From: Tectiglobus sp039183375
GTDB lineage: Bacteria > Pseudomonadota > Alphaproteobacteria > Rhizobiales > Hyphomicrobiaceae
Direction of reading: 5' to 3'
Assembly: GCA_039183375.1 (NCBI GenBank)
Contig: JBCDBQ010000518.1
Location: 1 to 5,398, forward strand
Length of the DNA stretch: 5,398 nucleotides
Part shown: piece by piece, positions 1-5,398 of the stretch
Position numbering within the stretch: position 1 is the first letter of the stretch
How the letters are laid out: each line of letters starts with the position of its first letter
Translations under genes and position numbers: made by a program
The notes under the pieces: model-generated
The model's database searches: none
Told to the model about the DNA's origin: nothing
Seen by the model: the letters and a program-made list of their open reading frames with translations, nothing else

Positions 1-514
1 ACAGCACCTGGACGATGGCCTCGCGGCGCAGCACAAACGCCGAATCATCATCAAGGAGTGAGAACCCCGGCGGCACCCCGGCCTCACGCGGAAAGCGCAG
101 CAGCAGTCTCTCGCGGCCAGCAGGGATCGTCTGCACTTTAAGGCCGCCAGGTGTTTCAATCGCGCGCGCAAACAGCATCCGGGCGGCAACAAGATCTTCC
201 GGTTCAGGCCGACGCTGCAGCAACTGGGCGATCAACTCGCTCAATCGTTCGTCACCGAGCGTCGCCCACTCGGACAACTCATCAAAGACACGCTGCGCCA
301 TCTCCGCGGCAGCCGCCTTCGTATAAGTCAGACACAGGATGCGTTCCGGCGGCGTACCGGCCAGCATCAAGCGGAGCACGCGGAGTTTGAGGACGTGTGT
401 CTTGCCGGCTCCCGCGTTCGCACTGACCCAGGCGGAAGCATCAGGACTGGATGCACGTGCTTGGGCCGCTTCGGTTTGAGCGAGCAGCTCCTGTCTCGGC
501 GCAACCTCACTCAT
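1..514 (-). CDS. addA: AddA, double-strand break repair helicase-nuclease subunit (N-terminal 171 aa; 3' end outside window)
   Basis: AddA is the UvrD-like (SF1A) helicase and nuclease subunit of AddAB, the cytoplasmic RecBCD counterpart that unwinds and resects broken DNA ends for RecA. The ATG at 514-512 begins MSEVAPRQELL. A Walker A motif follows at residues 32-39 (ANAGAGKT, K38/T39), preceded by AWVS, and the motif Ia region is at about 59-72 (ILCLTYTKAAAAEM). Residues 125-151 (LKVQTI... RFPREAGVPPGF) then LLDDD match alphaproteobacterial AddA. The family is usually about 1100-1200 aa, so only the N-terminal part of the first helicase domain is visible. The start overlaps the addB stop as ATGA. 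No strong Shine-Dalgarno sequence is seen (only a GGGG about 6-9 nt upstream), which fits translational coupling. Oddity: the TIHAFC-type motif after motif Ia reads TIPAGR at residues 129-134 (DNA 130-113). Identity is near certain; whether this copy is fully active is open. Confidence 0.95.
   Translation of the reverse strand, partial: MSEVAPRQELLAQTEAAQARASSPDASAWVSANAGAGKTHVLKLRVLRLMLAGTPPERILCLTYTKAAAAEMAQRVFDELSEWATLGDERLSELIAQLLQRRPEPEDLVAARMLFARAIETPGGLKVQTIPAGRERLLLRFPREAGVPPGFSLLDDDSAFVLRREAIVQVL
511..514 (-). other. ATGA stop-start overlap of addB and addA
   Basis: Read on the minus strand, 514-511 is ATGA: ATG opens addA and TGA closes addB. With no strong Shine-Dalgarno sequence in front of addA, re-initiation by ribosomes finishing addB is the likely way addA is translated. 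That would suit two subunits needed in equal amounts. The overlap is seen directly; coupling is inferred. Confidence 0.85.
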
Positions 515-3500
515 GACGCGGCCCCATCGTCACCTATGCTGTCCCACTCGGCAATCCGGGCAAGATGGGCATAGGCATCATAGTCATAACGGAACTGCGC
601 GCGGCGCACCGCACTATAGGGTGTTGCTTCATCATCGTAGCGCGCCACCAGACGCGCCAGTTCACTGCTCATGTCTGCAATGGTCCGACCGAGATCATCG
701 AACGCGATGTCAACTTCATTGCCGGGCGGTTCGCCCCCTGAGGCCGAGATGTACTTGAGAGCATCAATGCCCGTGTCCTTCACACCAGTGAAGCCGGCGT
801 TGTGCGCAATGATGGCTTCGAGCAACAACTGAGGTCTCTTGCCTTCTTTCGCGCGCGCGACAAGCTCAGACAAGTTTGCACCCGTCTTGTAGTCGGTGAT
901 GGCAACACCATCCGCTCCGATATCAATCCGGTCGGCTCGCGCCGTGAGTGTGAACGGACCGCCCGGTGCTTCAAGCACATACGAGCCGTTAACTTCGCCC
1001 AATGTTTGCGTGACATGCGAGCGGCGCTCGGCCTCCGTCATTGCAAACCAATTGGCAAAGCGCGCGAACCGCGAAAGCCAAAACGCACGCACGCGCGGAT
1101 GCGGGCCGTAACGATCAAATGAGGCTTGCGACAACTGCAATAGTTCAGCGGCAACGTCGTCTGGCAAAGCGCCCGGAAACTTGCGCGCAAACTGTCCCAA
1201 AGCATCATGGACAATGTTGCCGCGCAGGCTTGCACCAGGATCCTCCCCTAGCGCCGGCAATGCCTCAAGCTTGAGGATATGCTGGGCAAAGAGCGCGTAG
1301 GGGTTTGCAATCCAGGTCTCCACCGCGCTCACACTCAATCGCCGCGGACGCAAGCGCAACGGCGGTCTCGGCTCCGGCCGCTTGATCTTCTCGGTATCTG
1401 GCGTGGCGTTGCGCATGCCAGCCCATGCCAGCCAACGCGCATCGCCTTGGAACTCTTCCGAGGCATCGAGGGCACGCAAGACCGTTTGCATCCGCAAGAT
1501 CCAGCGTGACGGAACAGTGGGGTTACCATCCACGACCTCGGATCGGGTGAGATAGACCGTCTCGGCCCCGAGCAGTTGCGTAAAATCATGGGCTGATCGG
1601 CCAATCTCCTCTTCCGGAGAGGGCATGCCAAGCTCACGCCGCATGGGCCGGTTGAGCCATGGCCCTGGATCAGCTGCCTCCGGCCAGGTGCCCTCGTTCA
1701 AGGCACCGAGAATGACAATATCCGGCTGCAACAGGCGGGCTTCGAACGGACCCCAAATGAAAATCCGCGGATGCGTTGGCACCAGCGAGCGCACGGCTTC
1801 TGCCGCAACAAGCGTACGGTAGAAATCGGGATAGTCATTGGGTTCCAGTTCTGGCGCCGGCAGGTCGGGATCCATAAGGCCTGCAAAGATCTGGGCCGCC
1901 GTTTCGCCGGCAGCCTCGCGCCACAACTCGCTGGCCTGGTCCTGATCATCCGAAGTTTTGGCGAGCGCCTCCGCAACTGTAATGTGAGCCTGCGCGAGTT
2001 CGGCCAAGGAACAGGCGCGACGCTCCCGGAAAAGATCATCAAGCGGCGCAAACGTCGACTTGAGGTCAGCGATTAGTCGGCGCACGTCGTCCCAATCTTC
2101 ATCCCACAACCGGGATACGGCACGACCGCGGCGCTGACCGCCAGCCAGATCCTGTGCGGCTACCTCAACCGCCGTCTCGACGCCGTCCAGACCATCTCCA
2201 AGATACGGTGTCCGAAAGGCGATCAACTCCAGGGCACGCGCCGCCTTACGGATGTCGAAGGCTTTGCGCCCCATCCGCATCAAGGGATGCTTCAGAAGCG
2301 GCATCAGTGTTTTCGGGCCAAACTGATCCGCGACCGATTTGATCACCAGATCAAGAAACGCACCGACGACCGTCTTCACGAACGGTCGACCAGCGGAGTC
2401 ATCAACCCGGATCCCCCAAGCCTCCAGCCGGACGGCCACTCGACGTGCGAGCAGACGATCCGGAGAAACGAGCGCTGCCGTCCGCCCCGGATGTTCAGCA
2501 GCCTCCCGCAGAATGAGAGCAATGGCTTCTGCCTCATCCTGTGAGCTCGGCGCTGCGATGTAACTGACAGTCTCGAACGCCTGGCCAGCTTCTTCCCGGC
2601 TCACCTTATCGGACAAACCAAACCACTGGTCCGTCGTGGATGCCGGCCGCAACGCCTCCCTGACAATACTGTTTCGCAGAACAATATTCGAATGCGGCCG
2701 GGCGCTGGCAACGTCCGAAATGCGATCGGAGTCGCAGCCAAGGTTCTTGAGTAATTTGAGCAGACCATACTGCGGATGTTCAGGCGCCTCCTTCCGGATA
2801 ACACTTTCATCCAGCGTACCAGACTCCGCTTCAAAGCCTGGTAGCACAACGACACCGCTCGACAGTGACAAGACGGCTCGCATCAATTCTTCGGTCGCGG
2901 GAACCGAGCCGGTGACACCGGCGACAATGATCGTTTCATCGGTTGGCAGCCGCCGCACACGGTCCGCCTCGGCCAACATCACCTGGTTGCGCCGATCAGC
3001 CGGTGAAAGCAGTCCCGCGGCAGTCAGATAATTCGGCCAAGACTTGACGACGATTTCCAGGAAATTGAGCGTTTGTTGCCAGTGATCGGAGTACGTGTCG
3101 GGAACGAGTTCAGCTATTTTCTCGATCGGCACCCGCTCGGTCTCAACGAGATCAATGAAGCGCGCCAACTCGGAAGCAAGTTTGGCGGCCTGGGCAGGTG
3201 TCGCCGCTCCGAGAGCGAGAGGAAAGGCGCCATCCCGAGATGTCTGCGCCGCACTTTCACGAACAGCAGCCGACCAATTCTGAATGAGCCGCATCAGAAC
3301 AACGCGACGCTCCAGTTCGCTAACCGCGGGTTGGATATCGAGACCGGCTGCCATCGGTCCATCGTGGGCGAGCCCGGAGAGCAAACTCGCTGTTTCATCG
3401 CCTTCCGAGATCGGCCGCAACCTCGGCAGGACGATGGCTTTGGTCCGACCAAGTTTTTCGCTTGCTGTCAGAAACGATTCCTGCAGACCACGCACCGCAC

Positions 3501-3672
3501 GCCGCGTCGGCAGTAGGATCGTCACGGACGCGAGTTCGCTCTGGCTGAGCAGCTCCCCCGCGGCCCCACCAAACTCGGCTTTGAGAATGGCCATCGCCAG
3601 AGTATCGAGAAAACCAGCGCCGCTGGGGATCGAAAAAACTCGTCCTCTTATGTCATCGGGACCATCAGCCAA
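511..3672 (-). CDS. addB: AddB, alphaproteobacterial-type double-strand break repair subunit
   Basis: AddB is the non-motor partner of AddA in the break-resecting helicase-nuclease. The 1053-aa length is normal for the alphaproteobacterial family. Order: RVFSIPSGAGFLDTLA (11-26), where a Walker A would sit but no GKT/S is present; VTILLPTRRAVRGL (50-63); IIVAGVTGSVPAT (248-260); a conserved core IFIWGPFEARLLQPDIVILG then LNEGTWP (637-664); PWLNRPMRRELGMPSP (671-686) and PTVPSRW (718-724). A RecB-type nuclease domain occupies about 778-1053, with GNIVHDAL (H822), RADRID (D914), ITDYKTG (D927, K929) and PQLLLEA (Q948, E952), so the nuclease site looks intact. Only two cysteines occur (C313, C554), so the four-cysteine Fe-S cluster of Bacillus AddB is absent. 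The start is a TTG at 3672-3670. No ATG or GTG lies in frame between it and the upstream in-frame stop, and AGAGGG sits 8 nt before it. Homology begins around residue 11. The stop overlaps the addA start. Confidence 0.97.
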   Translation of the reverse strand: MADGPDDIRGRVFSIPSGAGFLDTLAMAILKAEFGGAAGELLSQSELASVTILLPTRRAVRGLQESFLTASEKLGRTKAIVLPRLRPISEGDETASLLSGLAHDGPMAAGLDIQPAVSELERRVVLMRLIQNWSAAVRESAAQTSRDGAFPLALGAATPAQAAKLASELARFIDLVETERVPIEKIAELVPDTYSDHWQQTLNFLEIVVKSWPNYLTAAGLLSPADRRNQVMLAEADRVRRLPTDETIIVAGVTGSVPATEELMRAVLSLSSGVVVLPGFEAESGTLDESVIRKEAPEHPQYGLLKLLKNLGCDSDRISDVASARPHSNIVLRNSIVREALRPASTTDQWFGLSDKVSREEAGQAFETVSYIAAPSSQDEAEAIALILREAAEHPGRTAALVSPDRLLARRVAVRLEAWGIRVDDSAGRPFVKTVVGAFLDLVIKSVADQFGPKTLMPLLKHPLMRMGRKAFDIRKAARALELIAFRTPYLGDGLDGVETAVEVAAQDLAGGQRRGRAVSRLWDEDWDDVRRLIADLKSTFAPLDDLFRERRACSLAELAQAHITVAEALAKTSDDQDQASELWREAAGETAAQIFAGLMDPDLPAPELEPNDYPDFYRTLVAAEAVRSLVPTHPRIFIWGPFEARLLQPDIVILGALNEGTWPEAADPGPWLNRPMRRELGMPSPEEEIGRSAHDFTQLLGAETVYLTRSEVVDGNPTVPSRWILRMQTVLRALDASEEFQGDARWLAWAGMRNATPDTEKIKRPEPRPPLRLRPRRLSVSAVETWIANPYALFAQHILKLEALPALGEDPGASLRGNIVHDALGQFARKFPGALPDDVAAELLQLSQASFDRYGPHPRVRAFWLSRFARFANWFAMTEAERRSHVTQTLGEVNGSYVLEAPGGPFTLTARADRIDIGADGVAITDYKTGANLSELVARAKEGKRPQLLLEAIIAHNAGFTGVKDTGIDALKYISASGGEPPGNEVDIAFDDLGRTIADMSSELARLVARYDDEATPYSAVRRAQFRYDYDAYAHLARIAEWDSIGDDGAAS

Positions 3673-3680
3673 ATCTTCCG

Positions 3681-3686
3681 CCCTCT
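3681..3686 (-). promoter_or_regulatory. Ribosome binding site supporting the TTG start of addB
   Basis: The minus strand reads AGAGGG, then 8 nt (CGGAAGAT), then TTG GCT GAT. The GAGG core and spacing are good, and this is what decides the TTG as start: the frame is closed by a TGA 33 nt upstream of it, with no ATG or GTG between. The site begins 2 nt after the stop codon of the upstream nucleotidyltransferase gene, so the two genes may be translationally coupled. Confidence 0.6.
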
Positions 3687-3688
3687 GC

Positions 3689-4408
3689 TCACAGGTTGCT
3701 CCTCAGAGCATGCTCTGATTCGGACAACGCGTCAGGCGTGCCAACATGCATCCAAAAACCGTCAAGACGGATGCCAAAAAGCCGGTCACGTTCGATTGCC
3801 CGATCCCAAAGCACATTCAATGAAAAAGCCCCGTCTGGCGGATCAGCAAACATGCGCTTGTGCGCAATGGATACACCGGTGAAAACGAACGGCGCCTGCT
3901 CGCGTTCCGGGCGGCGGCGCAAACGCCCACTGGGTGACATCACGAAATCCCCGTTGCCTTCAAAACCAATGCTGGATCCCGACAGTGCGAGAAGCATTAG
4001 GCAATCCATGCGTTCAGGGTCCCAGAACTCTCGCAAGCGTCCCAAGTTATCGGAAACGCCTTCCACCCAAACCGAATCCGAATTGTGGATCAGAAACGAA
4101 TCACGATCGATCAGCTGCAATGCCCTGGAAACCCCGCCGCCAGTATCCAGCAAAAGATCTCGCTCGTCGGAAATCTCAATGGCCGGCGATGCACGTTCCT
4201 GCAGAGCGGCCTCAATCAACTCGGCTCGATAATGCACGTTCACGACCGCGCGTGAAAACTCCGCGCGTGAGAGCCGGTCCAATACGCGGTCGAGAAGTGT
4301 ACGCCCACTGAGCTCGACAAGTGGCTTCGGCCGGTCATCCGTTAGCGGCCGCATCCGTGTTCCGAGCCCTGCAGCCAGGATCATTGCCGTATCGAGTTCA
4401 GCTGCCAT
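3689..4408 (-). CDS. murU: MurU-type sugar-1-phosphate nucleotidyltransferase (N-acetylmuramate-1-phosphate uridylyltransferase)
   Basis: This 239-aa protein belongs to the NTP_transferase family. In Pseudomonas putida MurU joins UMP from UTP to MurNAc-1-phosphate, giving UDP-MurNAc for peptidoglycan synthesis in the cytoplasm. The signature loop is at residues 9-23 (MILAAGLGTRMRPLT), followed by RPKPLVEL (26-33, K28). LLDTGGGV (86-93) corresponds to the ETGGG motif, and FLIHNSDSVW (105-114, D111) is the metal-binding strand. FTGVSIAHKRMF (176-187) and FWMHVGTPDAL (218-228) close the Rossmann-like core. The family is usually about 220-245 aa, so it is full length. The ATG at 4408 is preferred because it leaves eight residues before the first beta strand; GAGGA lies upstream, although only 2 nt from the ATG. 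It lies 39 nt after the AmgK-like kinase, the pairing that points to MurU rather than to a mannose- or glucose-1-phosphate enzyme. The sugar substrate itself is inferred. Confidence 0.85.
   Translation of the reverse strand: MAAELDTAMILAAGLGTRMRPLTDDRPKPLVELSGRTLLDRVLDRLSRAEFSRAVVNVHYRAELIEAALQERASPAIEISDERDLLLDTGGGVSRALQLIDRDSFLIHNSDSVWVEGVSDNLGRLREFWDPERMDCLMLLALSGSSIGFEGNGDFVMSPSGRLRRRPEREQAPFVFTGVSIAHKRMFADPPDGAFSLNVLWDRAIERDRLFGIRLDGFWMHVGTPDALSESEHALRSNL
3703..3718. repeat. 16-bp perfect palindrome in the 3' end of murU
   Basis: TCAGAGCATGCTCTGA equals its own reverse complement. It lies inside codons near the C-terminus of the nucleotidyltransferase (the SEHALR stretch), 17 nt upstream of the addB ribosome binding site and 31 nt upstream of the TTG start. 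As RNA it could form a 6-bp stem with a CATG loop. No role is known, and it may be chance under coding constraint. Confidence 0.5.
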
Positions 4409-4410
4409 TG

Positions 4411-4415
4411 TCCTC
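4411..4415 (-). promoter_or_regulatory. Ribosome binding site of murU, closely spaced
   Basis: The minus strand reads GAGGA-CA-ATG. The GAGG core matches the 16S 3' end, but it lies only 3 nt before the ATG, shorter than usual. This could mean modest initiation, or partial reliance on ribosomes arriving from the kinase gene 39 nt upstream. No better site is seen in the spacer. Confidence 0.45.
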
Positions 4416-4447
4416 GTCTTCGCTCGAGCCGCCGCCGGATTGCATAC

Positions 4448-5398
4448 CTACTCTTCGACCAGCCCGGGTATGTTGTGTTCGTACCAAATCTTGAGTGGCG
4501 CGAGATCCGGGTGTCGGAGGTTACGCCTAACATAGCCCGTTATCCTCGGAATATGACGCAGGTATTGCGGTTTCCCGTCTCGTTGTGCCAGGCGCGCAAA
4601 AATACCCAGGATTTTCGTGTTGCGCTGCGCTCCGAGAACCGCATAAGCCCAACGAAATGCCAATTCATCGAAGTCAGCATCAAGGCGCACTCTTTGCGCA
4701 CAGTAGTGCGCAAGCAGTTCAGTCTCCAGTGGTTCTTCGATGTCAAGGCGGGCGTCCTGTAGCAAAGACACAAGATCATAGGCGGCATGGCCGATCTGAG
4801 CGTCTTGAAAGTCGATGATCCCGACCCCCGCTTTGCCTTGACGATCAGGCAACCAAAGCAGGTTAGGCGAATGGAAGTCGCGCAAGGCCCAGCCCTTGGG
4901 TAGGCTATCGAGCCGCTGCAGTTGCTCCGTCCATAACGCAAGAAACTCCTGCCGCTTGTCCACTCCAAGGCCCTCGCCAACAGACCACTGGAAATACCAA
5001 TCCAGCAGCAGCTCAGTTTCGATCAGCAGAACAGATTGACCATACGTCGGCACTACATGCGAATGCCCATCAACTGTCAGAACCTCTGGAACACGAAGCT
5101 GGGCAAGCTCGACCAACACCTCTGTCGCAGCACGATAAAGTTCGGATTTATCGTGCCCGGCCTCGATAAGATTGCCGAAGACACCGGCTCCAAGGTTCTC
5201 GACAACGGCGAACCCATTGTCAAAGTCAACGGCATCGATCTTTGGAACCGAAAAGCCGTTCTTTCCGAGCTCTTGAGCAATCGCAACGAACGGGCAAATA
5301 TCTTCCGCAAGGTGCGCCAACTGGCTGTATGATTTCCCATCACGAATGGGTGGACCATCCGGCTGCCGCGGCGAGTCCATCAATATCCAGGATGTCTC
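4448..5398 (-). CDS. amgK: AmgK-type aminoglycoside-phosphotransferase-fold sugar kinase (5' end outside window)
   Basis: In Pseudomonas putida AmgK phosphorylates MurNAc and GlcNAc at the anomeric carbon with ATP, supplying MurU; it acts in the cytoplasm. The frame is open to the right edge, giving 316 visible residues (ETSWILMDSPRQ...). ILMDSP is the N-lobe strand normally preceded by the glycine-rich ATP loop, so the real start lies beyond the window; the TTG/ATG at 5383-5378 are internal codons. Numbering from the edge: insertion PDGPPIRDGK then YSQLAHLAED at about 13-32, hinge VVENLG at 65-70, catalytic loop ALRDFHSPNLLWL (D174, N179), metal motif GIIDFQDAQIG (D196) and YDLVSLLQDAR (207-217). 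The C-terminal helices end in GLVEE. In many rhizobia this kinase is fused behind the tRNA t6A ATPase TsaE; whether that holds here cannot be seen. An aminoglycoside resistance role is unlikely. The fold is certain, and the substrate is inferred from murU next door. Confidence 0.85.
   Translation of the reverse strand, partial: ETSWILMDSPRQPDGPPIRDGKSYSQLAHLAEDICPFVAIAQELGKNGFSVPKIDAVDFDNGFAVVENLGAGVFGNLIEAGHDKSELYRAATEVLVELAQLRVPEVLTVDGHSHVVPTYGQSVLLIETELLLDWYFQWSVGEGLGVDKRQEFLALWTEQLQRLDSLPKGWALRDFHSPNLLWLPDRQGKAGVGIIDFQDAQIGHAAYDLVSLLQDARLDIEEPLETELLAHYCAQRVRLDADFDELAFRWAYAVLGAQRNTKILGIFARLAQRDGKPQYLRHIPRITGYVRRNLRHPDLAPLKIWYEHNIPGLVEE
4694..4713 (-). repeat. Intragenic inverted repeat (8-bp arms, 4-nt loop) in the kinase gene
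   Basis: On the minus strand TTGCGCAC-TACT-GTGCGCAA forms a perfect GC-rich stem with a tetraloop. A third GTGCGC follows after AAAGA. It lies within the codons for LAHYCAQRVR and is followed by coding sequence without a T-run, so it is not a terminator. A perfect 8-bp stem is expected by chance about once in a window of this size, so its meaning is doubtful. Confidence 0.35.

Noticed and set aside
15..326. Plus-strand open frame of 103 codons at the left edge
   Set aside because: It is antisense to addA, whose Walker A and motif Ia are clear; the Ser/Arg-rich translation resembles nothing I recognise.
3073..3516. Plus-strand open frame of 147 codons opposite addB, and others like it (2636-3031, 3284-3718, 3696-4232)
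   Set aside because: Each lies wholly or almost wholly antisense to a well-supported gene, has low-complexity Arg/Ser/Pro-rich composition, no recognisable motif, and is typical of GC-rich antisense frames.
3626..3640. Run of six T on the minus strand near the start of addB as a slippage site or terminator
   Set aside because: No stem precedes it, no overlapping frame benefits from slippage, and the codons GTT TTT TCG encode the conserved VFS of AddB.
4396..4443. Short minus-strand frame (15 codons, MQSGGGSSEDED...) starting in the kinase-murU spacer and ending inside the start of murU
   Set aside because: It has no convincing ribosome binding site of its own and no clear family; a leader-peptide role would need conservation data. 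Most likely chance.
4853..4885. Aminoglycoside-resistance reading of the phosphotransferase motif (LRDFHSPNLLW)
   Set aside because: The fold is shared with resistance enzymes, but the adjacent MurU-like gene and the alphaproteobacterial gene order point to the cell-wall sugar kinase AmgK.

Overview
The window is a minus-strand, gene-dense segment of about 58-60 % GC (estimated by eye) from an alphaproteobacterial chromosome. The gene order, read 5'->3' on the minus strand from right to left, is AmgK-type sugar kinase (5' end outside the window), MurU-type nucleotidyltransferase, addB, addA (3' end outside the window). This is the conserved alphaproteobacterial cluster (tsaE)-amgK-murU-addB-addA. 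The kinase carries a long N-lobe insertion (PDGPPIRDGK...YSQLAHLAED) that I associate with Hyphomicrobiales (rhizobia and relatives). Together with the alpha-type AddB, this suggests a Hyphomicrobiales-like organism; the genus cannot be told.

Layout: 5398-4448 is the kinase, whose reading frame is still open at the right edge. 4409-4447 is a 39-nt spacer. 4408-3689 is the nucleotidyltransferase. 3673-3688 is a 16-nt spacer holding the addB ribosome binding site. 3672-511 is addB with a TTG start. addB and addA overlap by 4 nt (ATGA, 514-511), and addA runs off the left edge after 171 codons. No plus-strand gene, RNA gene, mobile element, CRISPR array, promoter or terminator could be supported. 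With spacers of -4, 16 and 39 nt, the four genes are most simply read as one operon whose promoter and terminator both lie outside the window.

Function: the kinase and nucleotidyltransferase pair matches the AmgK/MurU cell-wall recycling shunt known from Pseudomonas putida: MurNAc -> MurNAc-1-phosphate -> UDP-MurNAc, bypassing de novo UDP-MurNAc synthesis. AddB and AddA form the RecBCD-like helicase-nuclease that resects double-strand DNA breaks for RecA loading. Why cell-wall salvage and DNA-break repair share a transcript in this class is not explained by the sequence.

Mostly this is an ordinary housekeeping region, and I do not see an undescribed system in it. The observation most worth checking is in AddA: the nearly invariant TIHAFC-type helicase motif reads T-I-P-A-G-R here, in an otherwise well-conserved and in-frame protein. 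Lesser points are the TTG start of addB, a 16-bp perfect palindrome just upstream of it, and the fact that the kinase and nucleotidyltransferase share one reading frame, separated only by a single TAG and 13 open codons.
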